From: Panagrolaimus kolymaensis
Taxonomy: Eukaryota > Nematoda > Chromadorea > Rhabditida > Panagrolaimidae
Assembly: GCA_028622995.1 (NCBI GenBank)
Contig: JAJQJQ010000030.1
Location: 868,001-932,000, forward strand
Direction: 5' to 3'
Length of the DNA stretch: 64,000 nucleotides
Made by a program: the position numbers and the translations under genes. Position 1 is the stretch's first letter; the number at the start of each line of letters is the position of its first letter. Positions 38,029 to 49,401 of the stretch are shown piece by piece. A model generated the notes under the pieces. That model searched no databases and was not told where the DNA came from. It saw nothing but the letters and a program-made list of their open reading frames with translations.

Positions 38029-38571
38029 TCAATCATCGTCTTCGTCGTCTTTGCCATCTTTGGATTTGTATTCAACTTTCTTGGTTTTGCATTCATCCCA
38101 ATTCATGCTAAGAACCTTTCCATTACTTTCTGAGAATGATTTCATCATAGCTTTCTTTGCATCTTCATCACAATTGGCAAACATCTTCTTAAGAACTCCA
38201 TCAACATCTTTAGCTTCAAAATCTTCAGCTTCATCTTCTTGAATCAATTTAGCCCATCGATCACTTGGAACCTTTTTCTTTGCATCCATTTCATCTTGAT
38301 GTTTATCTTCCAAGGTTGGCCAATTTGAAGGTTCTTTCTTTTTGAGTGAAATTTCGATCTTCTTTGGACGAATAGCATAAGTCATTTCTTCAGGAATTAC
38401 ATCTTTGAAAAGAGAAGTATTGAGAAGAACTTTTTCACCAAATGCAACTTTGAGACGCTTTGATTCACAATCAATTTTGAGTTGAGCTTCTTCAATATTC
38501 TTTTCAAATAAACTTACAACCATTTTTGATTCAACTTGATAATATTCGAGTTTGATGATTGAAGCAGCCAT
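38029..38571 (-). CDS. SGT1-like co-chaperone (CS + SGS domains, no TPR)
   Basis: Intronless, 180 aa. Residues 5-85 form a CS domain (YYQVESKMVVSLFEKN ... RLKVAFGEK ... DVIPEEMTYAIRPKKIEISL), the Hsp90-binding p23-like fold. Residues 100-175 form the SGS domain (SDRWAKLIQEDEAEDF ... DVDGVLKKMFANC ... MMKSFSESNGKVLSMNWDEC), ending in an acidic DEDDD tail. SGT1 couples Hsp90 and Hsc70 to SCF and kinetochore or immune-receptor clients. The N-terminal TPR of yeast and human forms is absent, as also in C. elegans. Lack of introns, a TATATAAG box at 38705-38712 and GAA-type repeats at about 38772-38792 suggest a stress-inducible gene; that part is inference. Confidence 0.87.
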   Translation of the reverse strand: MAASIIKLEYYQVESKMVVSLFEKNIEEAQLKIDCESKRLKVAFGEKVLLNTSLFKDVIPEEMTYAIRPKKIEISLKKKEPSNWPTLEDKHQDEMDAKKKVPSDRWAKLIQEDEAEDFEAKDVDGVLKKMFANCDEDAKKAMMKSFSESNGKVLSMNWDECKTKKVEYKSKDGKDDEDDD

Positions 38572-38699
38572 TTTTGAAATTTAGAAGCAAGCGAGTAATA
38601 AGCAGCAAATAATAGTGATGAAAGAGCAGCGAAGAAGAAAAGCAAACGAGTGATCAGTAATCGAAATCGAGACCAGAACTGATTGAAATGAAGATTTGT

Positions 38700-38795
38700 A
38701 GTTGCTTATATACGATTCCTAAAAAGCTCTTGAGATTATTATGATACTCCAGGTCACCGCGAAAAGGTCACGAAAGAATAATCTAGAAAAGAAAA
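38700..38795 (-). promoter_or_regulatory. TATA box and heat-shock-like element of SGT1
   Basis: Read on the minus strand, TATATAAG lies about 135 bases before the start codon. Some 65 bases further upstream is TTTTCTAGATTATTCTTTCG, an imperfect array of TTC/GAA units. The promoter call is moderate; heat responsiveness is inferred from the pattern and the product's role. Confidence 0.4.
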
Positions 38796-39516
38796 AAAGG
38801 TGTGAATTACGAAAAATAAACAAAAGGTCAGTTAAAGGAATAAAATTATATTAGGTGCGAATTGAGAATGGCACTTCGAGGAAGGAATAATACAAATTTG
38901 TCAATAAAAACTTGCATGGAAAATATTTACAAAAAAAGGAATAAAGGTAGGATTGTTTTTGTTTATAGCAGAAAAAAATATTTTTTCGAGAACAAAAAAA
39001 TGATGAAGCTTTGAAACTACAGTTTATTCCAAGAAGCAAGAATCATTCATTCGTTTTGAGACGGAAAAAAGATTTGAAAAAAAATCATTCAACTAAAATT
39101 TCGTTACTTTCAAAAAAGTTTTGAATAATAAAAAAGCATAGGATTAAAGCCTAATAATTTTTTTACGAGCAAAGATTAAATAAAAAAATATTCACTTTTA
39201 AAAATTTACATGGATTTGATAAACAAAAAATCCTTTCAAAGTCATTTATTGATAAAGGACAAGAAAATCTTCTGCCTATTTATAGCTGAAATTTTTGTGT
39301 TACATGTTATTAACGCAATAGGAAAGAAATGACTAAGTTCACAATTTTATCATCCAATAAATATGAAATTTCTGTCGTGTAAAAGAGTCGTAAATAAAAA
39401 AGCTGTCATTCTTCTAACTTTCTCGCATTTTCTTTTTCAGCATTTTCATATTTTTTAAAATATTTTTATTTTAAATTTACAATTCACAAAAACTAATAGC
39501 TTTAATGTAAAAAAAA
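38796..39516. other. intergenic, no gene seen
   Basis: AT-rich spacer between two minus-strand genes; nothing recognised. Confidence 0.35.
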
Positions 39517-41616
39517 TTATTTTAGATATTCAGCATCAACAAATTTAGCGATAGTATTTAGTTGAATATTGGATGTGCCTTCATAAATTTTTCCAACTGC
39601 ACAATCACGATAAAACTTTTCGATTGGGAATTCTTTAGTAAATCCAACTCCACCCATAAGTTCCACACATTTACTTGTAACTTTTGATGCTATTTCAGAT
39701 GCATACCATTTACACATGGCTGCTTCTTTAATGAATGGCAAATTGCTTTCTTTTAATCGAGCTGCGTTGTAAACCAATAGTCTCGCGGCTTCTATTTCTG
39801 TTGCCATTGTGCTTATTTGATGTTGAACGGCCTGGAAAATAAAAAAAAATATTCCAAAAATCCTGAATTCAAAAAGTCTCCAGAAAAAATTTAAAATTTT
39901 ATCATTTCCTTGCATCCTTATCTCGAGAAAAAAAAATGCGCGAATGCATTTTTTTTATTTGTGAATTTTTTCAGAAACCCCAAAGATTTAAATTTAAATA
40001 TCCATCGAGATTTTTGTTACTAAATACTAGCAAATTTGGAGCTTTGTAGGATTTAATTAAATTATTTATTTCTATAAACTTTTTCGATTTTTATCCCTCT
40101 CCTTTTTTGCTTCTTACCTGAAAATCAATAATTCTTGAACCAAATTGTTTTCTTTCTTGTAAATATGGCACTGTATTATCCAAACATCCTTGAGCGATGC
40201 CCAACATTTGAGCACCAATTCCAATTCGACCTGCATTTAAATTTTCTATTGCATATTTATATGCTTTACCATATTCGCCCATAATTGAATTTTTATGAAT
40301 TCGAACATTATCAAAATTTACTGGACAAGTTGAGGATGCACGAATTCCAAGTTTATCTTCAGTTTTAGAAACTGAAATTCCGGGTGTATCTCGATCCACC
40401 AAGAAACATGTAATTCCTCGATATCCTTTGGATGGATCCGCATTAGCCATAACAAAGAAAAATTTTGCATATGCTGCACTGGAAATCCATAGCTTTGTTC
40501 CATTTATAATGAAATCATTTCCATCAGGTTTGGCGGTGGTTTTAAGTGCGAATGCATCCGAGCCACTACTAGCTTCAGAAAGGCAAAATGAACCAATCTA
40601 AAATTTTTTTTGGTTTCTAAATACAAATTTTAAATCAATCAGCTATTTTAGAAATTTTTAAAGTTTCGACGTGAAACTCGGGTAATAACATTTTAGATAT
40701 GTTTGGCGAATATGAGAGTTACTTACCCAATCTTTATGGACATGAGGCAAATATTTTTGCTTTTGTTCTTCACTTCCAAGTAACATAAGCATTGGAGTAA
40801 TAAGAGTATTTTGAAGATCACAAAATAATGAAACTGATGCATCAACTCGAGCAAGTTCTTCTACAACCAAAACTGTATTAAAAAATGAAGCTTCTGGTCC
40901 ACCATATTTACTTGGAGTTTCAAGGCCCATAAACTATAAATAAAAATAATACAAAAATTTTGATTTGATAAGTTTTAGAAAAAGAAAGGTTGAGGAAACT
41001 CATCCCATTATCAAAGCATCCATCAATGACAGATTTATCCAATTTTGATTCTTCATCCATTTTTCGAACCAAAGGTTTAACGACATCATGTGAAAATTTC
41101 TTTACTATAAAAAAAAGTTTGAAAATTTACATTTTGATCGATAAAAGAAAGTTTTTGTTGCTTCAAATTTCTTGGTTGATTTTGGAAATTAACACAATTT
41201 TTTAAAATAAAAAACGAAACTTAGAAAAAAAATCAAAATAAATGAACTTTTTTTAACTTAAAAATTTATTACACAATTTTTTCGATATTTAAAACTCCAG
41301 AAAAAATATTTTTAGCACCCGTCAAAAAGCTTTGATTTTAGCAAGAAAAAATAACAAGGTTTATGAGTGGTCAAAAACAAGAAATCAATCAATGAAAACA
41401 AAAAAGTAAAAGGCCAAAGGAAAAAAATCAAACATATGTACCTGTTTCTTTAAAAGCTATTTCATCTTCGCTTAATTGAGTCAAAGGTGGAGGAGGAACA
41501 TCATCGGACGAATCAGATCTTGATGAAGAAGCTAATGAAGCTCCAATAGTAAATTTATTTCTTACAAATAATAATCGATTATTATTATTTGAATTTAAAA
41601 TAATTTTCTTTAACAT
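39517..41616 (-). CDS. acadsb: short/branched-chain acyl-CoA dehydrogenase, mitochondrial
   Basis: Five exons: 41442-41616, 41004-41104, 40727-40933, 40118-40597, 39517-39831; 425 aa. The N-terminus ([21 protein letters not shown]) is a mitochondrial targeting sequence. Then come [13 protein letters not shown], a [38 protein letters not shown], the FAD region [52 protein letters not shown] and [14 protein letters not shown], whose E405 is the catalytic base position. Each of these matches ACADSB better than other ACADs. It oxidises 2-methylbutyryl-CoA in isoleucine breakdown. The intron after exon 2 needs an AT...AG boundary (GGG/ATGAGT) to keep the frame; the canonical GT nearby would shift it. 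Confidence 0.9.
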
Positions 41617-42327
41617 TTTTTTTTCAATCACAGAGCAGAGCAAAAAAATAAAAATATAACACAAAGAAAAACGATTGCTGTTCTGTTCTGCTGTCTTTCT
41701 TTTATTTTGTTAGTTTAAATAGACATTGAACTGAGCGGTGCATCCTTTTTTTTTCTCGCGATCAATGATGTAAGATGTTTGATCTTTGGTGATGGTCCAA
41801 AGGTTGGTTCGATTTTCTCTTACATTGGCAGAGTGAGTGACTGACCGAAAGAAAGAAAAAAAAACTTGTAGGGTAATTAAGAAGAATGACGGAGGCGGCT
41901 TTGTAGTCAAAAATAAAAGTGAAGAGTCTAGCAAAAATGTTCACATAATTAATTTATTTATTTACATCTTTATTACAATACTTTTATTAAATCAAAAATA
42001 ACAAATATTTTTTTTGGACAACAAATAAATACAAGAATAAAAAAAGTCAATCAATAGGATTAAGCTTTCAAAGAAGGCTAAAATCAACTTTATTTTTGCT
42101 ACGTTGATTTAGCCTTCTTTGACAGCTTGGAGAAGATTGAAAACCATAACAGACAAACAAAAAATTTTATACAAAAAAAAATAAATAGATTAGTGATGGA
42201 TAAATAAATAAATGAGTTCAATGTACATGGATGGCTAGAGGTGGGGATAAATGAGGTTTTTCAGAGTAATATGGCAACAAAAAAAAATAAATATGTGAGG
42301 TTTTAAACTATACAACAAAAAAAATTA
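41617..42327. other. intergenic with a hairpin
   Basis: Between the ACADSB start and the 3' end of the GRP/bZIP-like gene. It contains the hairpin at 42062-42127. Nothing else seen. Confidence 0.4.
42062..42127. repeat. near-perfect hairpin
   Basis: Arms of 27 and 26 bases (left begins AAGCTTTCAAAGAAGGCT) pair with one mismatch and one bulged base around a 13-base T-rich loop. On the minus strand the loop contains AATAAA, about 235 bases past the stop of the gene at 42328. It could be a 3'-end structure, a small foldback element or a microRNA-like hairpin. The structure is clear; the role is open. Confidence 0.65.
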
Positions 42328-43064
42328 TTAATATTTTAAAGTTTTATTAATTTTAGAAATAATTTTTTTATGTTGTGGAAATTTTTGTGAGACATCTATG
42401 CCTTGAGTGATGGAAAATTTATAAAGATCAGCTGCAAAATTGAAGAGTTCATCGGTGGCATTTTGATGCTGAAAAAAAAAATATTTGGGTTAAATGAGTT
42501 CAATAAAATTTTTTTATAGAATCTTACCTTTTGACGATAATTTCGGGCATAAATGCGTTTTCGCTGGGTTGTTGGATCACCTTCATTATCGGATTTAGTT
42601 GGGCGGCCACGGCCTCGAGCAGACGATGCTGGAGGTTGTTGTTTATTTTTGCGGGTTGCAGCTCGTTTGGGACGGGTAGAAGCTTGAGCTTTAACAACAG
42701 AAAAATTTGAAGAGGCGGAAGAAGCTGTCGATGAATTTGATGGAGGATTACTATAGTGGTTTGAAAATTCAAAATGTCCATGGCTATCATCATTACTGCT
42801 TCCTGGAGAAGCACAACCCATTGATGATGATGCAGATGGAGAAGATGCAGCAGAAGTGGAAGCTGGTGAAGTAGCAACCGATCCATTATTCCAATTTGGT
42901 GAATCCACATTTGAGTTGTTTAAAGAAATGGTTGGTTTAATACAATCTATGCCAAGTCCATATTCAAGTTGTAAATCAACAATATTTTCAAGAAATTGAT
43001 TTTCATCAAAAGTTTCAGGTCCATTAAGAAGCATGCGAAAGTCGGGTTCATTTTCAAAGTCCAT
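42328..43064 (-). CDS. Ser-rich, GRP-motif protein with ATF4-like basic stretch
   Basis: Exons 42528-43064 and 42328-42468 give 225 aa. The acidic N-terminus (MDFENEPDFRMLLNGPETFD) looks like an activation region. A Ser/Ala-rich middle (TSAASSPSASSS) follows, then basic KAQASTRPKRAATRKNK, RGRGRPTKSDNEGD and TTQRKRIYARNYRQK. The last four residues before the intron (YRQK) and the distance to the first leucine match the ATF4 basic region, and two leucines seven apart follow. The invariant bZIP asparagine and a long zipper are missing, and a Gly interrupts the helix. The GRP...TQ..+.YA.N pattern also lines up with the C-termini of the tandem genes at 2445 and 11616. Best described as a diverged transcription-factor-like protein; the exact class is uncertain. 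Confidence 0.65.
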
Positions 43065-46000
43065 AATTACAAGAAGAAGAAACTTGAATCGCGATAAAAA
43101 AAGTATTAAAAGAAAAATGAAAGCAGAATGAAATTTGAGGTAAAAAGCGGTTACTTTTATATTCGTCTTTTTAAAGTTCGCTCCACCTTCCCACTTTTTT
43201 TTTGTTTTCCAGGATCTAACGTTTGACGTTCTTCTTTTCTTTCTCTTATTATTACTTTTTTTACTTGAGTCGTCGTCAGTTCGCAAAAAAAAAAACTGAT
43301 AAGACGTTTTATACGCGTACCAACGCTATGTTTTTCGTTTATGGTTTTTAATATGAGGTAATGGAAGAAGAAGAGAGAGCTAAATGTAGCAAGAAAGCAA
43401 ACAACCAACAACAACCAACCGCTATTATCAGTAAAATTAATTTCCGGTAGAAAAAAAATCACCCACAAAAATAGAACATTAGCTGACTCATTTCTTTCTT
43501 TGTTATGTGTTTTGTTTTTTTTTTTGAATGGCTGCAAAATACAGAAGAAGAAAAAATAGGTTCACCTTTTTTCTTGTAGCCTTAGTTTTAGATATTATTT
43601 TTGTTGGTTAAAGTAAAGTAAAAATATTTGATGGGTCAAAAGACAATTAACTAACGAAATATATTTGTGATGAAATAATCAGCAGTAACAAAGAACAGAG
43701 CCAACCACACACAAAAAAGAGAAAAGAAAAAATCAAACACAAAAAAAGTTAAGTTTTTGTTGTTCTCTTTTTTTTCTATCGCGTAATAATTTTTGTCCAG
43801 TAATTTTTTTATATGAACAAAAACAAAAAAGTTAAGGCAAGAAAAAAGTAAAAAACGAGGCTACAAAGCCATTACAAAGGAATTATGGTTTTTATTCTTT
43901 TCGAGTGGAAATAAAATGATTAGGTCTAAATCATCTCATTTTTATTTTGCTCAATGTTAATTGAGACTTTGAAAGTACCCAAATTGAAGAAAAAGAAAAA
44001 AAAACATTAGAAATTATATTCGTGGAATTTTGACATTCATATTATGTAAAGGTTTTTTGTTGTTGATTGATTCTAATTTTTCTTTTATGTTTCTCAAAAC
44101 AAATTCAGCTTATTTTTACTTTGAGATTGGTTATTATAAAAATTTATCATTGGTTCCTTTGCTACTTTTATTCATGGAAATGAAGGATAAATCCTTTATG
44201 GCCGAAATTGCGATTTTTTAAACTTTGAATGTAGTGTGGTGATCCAAGAATATACCATACATCAACAAAAAATGAGTCATCTCATAATTAATCTCTTTAT
44301 ATTTTAATTAAGGTTCGTCTCGTCCTCAAAAAAAAATTTGCAATCAATTTTCATTTTAATGAGAATTGCCAATTAATTGTTTTCCCTTTCTTTCACTTTT
44401 TTTTCGTTTTCATTTACTTTGTTAAAATCAAAAAATAAAAAAGCTTAGATAAAAGAAAAAGAAAAAAAGAAAGAATTAAAGGTGCGGTCGTGAACCTCTA
44501 ATTATTTTATTAACGAAGAATCTTTCGCAATATTTCAATAGTATAATGGTTTTTATTTTATTTTTCTTATCATACATAATAATCCTTTTTTTATTATTAC
44601 TTTATTATGGCTGTAATAAAATGGCAAAGAAGCCTTGGTAAAATTTTATTTTGGTGTAAAAGAAAATTTGAAGTGTGATAGAATTTCTGTTTTTCTCGAA
44701 CAAAGTTTTTTCTCTCCTTATCATCAAAAAAGCAAAGAATTGCAATAAAGCCAAAAAAAGGAAAGAAAGAGAGAGAGAAATTAATGATTCAAAGTCCTCA
44801 AAATTGATCGATGAATGGGAAAAAATGATAAAGTGATAAAAAAAAATTAATTTAATTTTTCCTTTAAAATTAAATATGTTTGTGGCTCTTATTAAGTTTA
44901 AAAAAAGTAAAAAAAAAAACAAGAAAAATATAAATCAAAAAATATTTCCAATCAGGCAAAAAAAAAATATGAAAAAGCTTTGAAGTTCCCATCATCTTTT
45001 TGCTTTATAGCATCGTTGCTTTTGATTTTAGCTATCAAATAAAAAAAACATACCACAGTGATATGTACAATGAAATTTGGTACAGACATTTAAAAATTTA
45101 AGAAAAATTATGCTAATTTTGTTTCGTTGATGAATGTCAGAAAAGTTTATTTTCGAATTGGTTTACAACAGTTTTATTACAATAGTCGACCAGCTTCCTA
45201 TTTTCAGGCTTATTTACGCAACTTTTTTTTATTGATAATTTTTGGTACTCCTCCGAATGTAATGTTCACAATCTGCAGCTGCCAATTTTATTTTGAGTTA
45301 TTACTTCCATTTAAATTTTGTTTTGGTTCATTGTGAAACGTTTAAAATTGCATGAGTTTATTGCACAAATTTTTACTAAGATTTTATTTGTTGTTTTCCA
45401 AAAAATTATTGTAGTCATCAAATGAGAATCAATAACGTCAAAGAAGAAAAAGAAAAGATAAGGTTTATCAAAAGCAGCGAGAAAAATTTTTTGATGTAAA
45501 CAACTTTTTCTTCTTCTTCTTGTGATTTCTCAATAATAAAGTTGTAAAAAATAAAAGCTTGAAAACAATTCGAATGACTAGCTTATCACCAATCCTTTTC
45601 TTTTTCTATCTTATTTTTTTTTAACTCGTGAAAAGCATTTTGAGAAAATGTCAAACAACTTGCAAAAATAAAATACAAAAATAAAGATTTTTGATACAAA
45701 AAAAAGTGAAGCTACGAAAAATTAATTTTAAAGCAAACACATGGTTTCCAAAAAAAGCAAGGAAAAAGGCATCAAAATTTTTTTCATAAACAAATAATGG
45801 AAGAATTAGATCCAACAAACCCTAAAAATGAAGTAAATTTAGACACAAAAAAGGTAATAAATAATTCTTTGGTAGTTTTACTTAGAAATTATCAAGAACT
45901 TGTGATAATTTCTTGGCAACGGGTAATCTATATGCAAGAGTTAGTTCCATATCCAAAAAAAGAGAAAAAAATTTTTTATTGCTTTAAAATCCAAAAAACG

Positions 46001-46479
46001 CAAAATGCCTCTTTTATTGAAAATAAAAGATAAATTTTAGTTGACCAAAGTAATCAAATAATTTTCGTGCTCTCTTTTTCATCACCAAATTTAAGCGATT
46101 CTTTTTGTTGAAATGAGAGTTCAAATTACGCGGATGTGTAAAAGTTTCGAGCGTACAAAATTGGTACTTAGTTTATTTACATAAATTATCTTTCGATGTG
46201 GTATTTATTTTTTATATTCATATACATAAAAGAATGATGCCTATAGTAATTTATCCATCCATCCATCGTGGAATGTCACCATAAATTGTAAAAGCTTGTA
46301 CTTTATAAAATTTCTTTTAAACATGAAAATAATTTTTTTTTGTGTTTGTGTTGTCGGCTTATTTTTGATTCCGTGTGATAAGAGAGCTGAGTCTTTTTTT
46401 TCAATAACAACGCAACCCAAAAAATATAATACTCGCTTATCATCTTCAAAGCATTGACTTTGAATCAGGCGAATTTTTT
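43065..46479. other. gene-poor stretch
   Basis: No gene I can support. One 78-codon frame at 45797-46033 (starting MEELDPTNPKNEVNLDTKK) has a more protein-like composition than its neighbours but lacks a homologue, splice context or partner. It is noted only as a possibility. Confidence 0.35.
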
Positions 46480-46552
46480 GGGGCCAGCCAGAGCATGCAG
46501 CACGATCGCGAAGCGATTGTGCTGCATGCGAAAAGCTGGCCCAAGTTGAGTT
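46480..46552. repeat. GC-rich imperfect hairpin
   Basis: GGGCCAGC...GCATGCAGCAC...ATCGC pairs with GCGAT..GTGCTGCATGC...GCTGGCCC around a GAA loop. It is markedly more GC-rich than the surroundings. It does not fold as a tRNA. Likely a small foldback element or remnant. Confidence 0.6.
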
Positions 46553-47562
46553 GGGACTGACGGAGCGCAAGATCTCTTTTTTTTTCAACTAGCTTAATCA
46601 TGTGTTTATGTTTATTAACTATGGCTGAAATTTGGTATACTTATGAGTGCCCATCTATATATTATATCTGTAAAGAAATCAAAAAAAAAAACTTTATAGA
46701 TCGAGAGTTTTGACTAAAAATGTGTCCAAAAAAAAATGTCTGTTTGTTTGTCGTTCCGTTACAATTCTTAGAACGAAAATGTCTCAATCAAAGAGCAAAA
46801 TCAAAGGCGGATTATTTGTTGTTTGTTTGTTTGTATGTCACAAATCTTAGCGCGAAAAAATGCCTCAATCGAAAGAGGAAAGAGAAACCGCATATTTTGA
46901 ATTAATGTTTTTGCAAATGGATGAAGATCGATGATATTAAATATTTTTTTGGTCGGATAAAGTTTATTTATAGTAAACCCTTTTGTTAATGTAATAATAA
47001 TTATTAATAAACATTGTAGGATGTAAACTAGAAATTTTAAAAATATTGGTATATGTTTCTTTGCATTTGAAACGACAAATATTTGTTATTTCTAGATCTT
47101 TGAAATAAATTTAGGAGTTTTTTTGAGGTCACAATTCTTTATCTAAAAACTGATTTTCCAATTTCTTTATATTAAGCAAGTCCCCATATTTTCCCAAATT
47201 TTCACAACTTCTCCTTTATTAAAAATCCTGATATTATTTTCTGAGAATTGTTTTTTGAAGCTAATTTAGCGCTGCTTTTCTAAAATAAGAAGTAATTTTT
47301 AATCATATTAAACTTATTTGAAGGCTGTTTTTTTGCACCTAAACGTTAATGCTTTTATCCATAAAACAAAGAAAAGTATAAATTATGGATTGTCATGAAT
47401 TGTTATTAATTCAAGGTTCAAAGAACATAACATTTTGTTCAGATTAAAATTTTTTAATTGATGCATTAAAATGATTTTCTTAATCTTTAGAAGAGGGAAA
47501 AAATAAAATTTAATCGAATTCGGCGGCAGATTATATTTTTCGAACATTACAAATATCCAAAC

Positions 47563-47738
47563 ATATAAGACGCCGATATTTAAAAAGTTTTAGGACTGTG
47601 CTAAATTTCTCACTTTTTTGAAAAAGTGTCTCTTTTGCCATTTTTTTCAATTGATTTTTTTGGCAAAAGAGACACTTTTTCAAAAAAGTGCGAAATTTAG
47701 CACTGTCCTAAAACTTTTTAAATATCGGCGTCTTATAT
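47563..47738. mobile_element. foldback (MITE-like) element
   Basis: Two 78-base arms (47563-47640 and 47661-47738) differ at only two positions, around a 20-base loop. The outer ends read TATAAGACGCCGAT inward from both sides, so a TA-flanked Tc1/mariner-type MITE is possible. No reading frame. Confidence 0.75.
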
Positions 47739-47956
47739 TTTTGAATGAATCACGAGGAGTTAAATTAAAAGTAACAAAACAAAAAAGTTTAAAGTAAAAA
47801 TTTGTGACACGTAGTAAACTATGTTTTTCTAATGTGATTGGATTAGTATTTGAAAGGGCTATTCCATAGCAAATTTAACTAAAACTATAGAACTTTTAGA
47901 AAAACGGTGATTGACTCAAACTTCTTCTCTCTACATATATGCGAGGAGAAAAAGTA

Positions 47957-47997
47957 GAAAAAGTTTCTTTCGCCCGAAGGGCGGAAGAACGTTTTTC
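47957..47997. repeat. small hairpin
   Basis: GAAAAAGTTTCTTTCGCCC pairs with GGGCGGAAGAACGTTTTTC with a few mismatches and a GAA-type loop. It lies 220 bases right of the larger foldback and may be another short element. Confidence 0.5.
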
Positions 47998-48558
47998 GCT
48001 TTTTCCGAGCTTTATTTTCCGATATTTAGTAGTAAGTTTTAGGTTTTTAAAGGAATTATTTTTACAGTAAAAGTTAAAAGTAAAACATCCCCGTTATTTC
48101 CCATGCATTTTTTTTTCATTAAAGAAGGGAAATTCGTTCATGTGCCTTTAAAGAAATAAAGATTAGGACTATTAAAATTTGAATTGAGTCCGTTGCAAAC
48201 GCAAAATACCAAGGTAAAAGTGAATCTTTTTAACTACACACTCTTTGGTCACTGTAAAATTAAGTTAGAAATTTTAATTAAGCTGGAGTTATTAATAAAA
48301 ATGCTTTGCATTAAAACTTTTTATATAAATTCAAGATTTTTCCCATGCTACAATTTTTTACTTCCAACTTCTCCATTTGGCCAGATAGTACCGTCAGGTA
48401 CTTTTTGCGAAGTATTATTTTATCGAGAGTTTATTGTTTCTCCATTTATCTTTTTAAAATAAATACTAATACACTAGTAAAACACCTTCTTTTATTTATT
48501 TGATTTTTAAATTTTCAAATTACATCTATAAATCTCTTCGAGCTCAATAAAAGAATGG

Positions 48559-49401
48559 AAATCATAACTATTACAAGGCTAAAAGCCTAAAAAAGGTGGA
48601 AGTTGAGTCTTGAGTCAATAAAAGCATGGAAATCATGAAAAGTTTGAGTCAATAAAAGAATGGAAATCTCAAAGATTCAAGCCGACTCAACTTCGCGCCC
48701 CAAAAAAAATTTTGCACCACCTCATTTTATTTTTGCTATAAATTTTTACATTTACTATTGTTTTAAATAAAATATAGCCGAAATTTTTTCTTCATACTTA
48801 GTTCCTAATTTCGCATTAATTGATCTGTTAATTTCTCTTTTTCTTCCTTTTTTAAATTTTTCTGACGATACTAACTTTGCTTTAATGCTTTGATAGCGTT
48901 TATTAATTAAAGTTTTTTATTTTACTTTTAACTTTTTTAAATCAATTTAAAATAAATAGCATCCAAAAACATATTTCAACATCAAAAAATGTTTTTTTTG
49001 TATTTGTTTAACTTTTTGTCGCTACTTGAAGCTCCATTTTTTTCGTCATCTGAAATCTTTTTGATTTTTTTTAACGTATAATAAATAAAGTTTACAAATA
49101 TGTTCAAAAGATTTATTCATTACCTCTCGTTATTGAATATAAACAACTTTATTTCACTGTTTTATTAACACGAAGCTTGTGAACAAACATTTCCACGATG
49201 TAAAGAAAAAAAAATCACATTAAACCAATCTACTCTTTTTTATCTAAAAATTTTTTTTGGGGCGCGAAGTTGAGTCGGCTTGAATCTTTGAGATTTCCAT
49301 TCTTTTATTGACTCAAACTTTTCATGATTTCCATGCTTTTATTGACTCAAGACTCAACTTCCACCTTTTTTAGGCTTTTAGCCTTGTAATAGTTATGATT
49401 T
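48559..49401. mobile_element. 843-bp element with ~155-bp terminal inverted repeats
   Basis: Left repeat 48559-48713 and right repeat 49247-49401 are inverted copies, starting AAATCATAACTATTACAAGG and ending at CCCCAAAAAAAATTTT. Inside each repeat a GAGTCAATAAAAG-ATGGAAATC sub-unit occurs twice, and a third copy flanks the left end at 48544-48562. The 530-base core is AT-rich and without a frame. No clear target duplication. A non-autonomous foldback-type DNA transposon. Confidence 0.8.

Noticed and set aside
42396..43286. Longer 296-codon version of the GRP/bZIP-like gene
   Set aside because: The extra N-terminal codons are Lys/Arg/Phe-rich 5' flank, and the extra C-terminal ones are intron. 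The MDFENEP start and the GTAAGAT donor give a better model.
46241..46588. 115-codon minus-strand frame with mixed composition
   Set aside because: It runs through the GC-rich hairpin at 46480-46552, which explains its unusual residues. No start or splice context and no family match.
48184..48462. 92-codon plus-strand frame before the TIR element
   Set aside because: Hydrophobic and low-information, and no TIR pair encloses it; likely chance.
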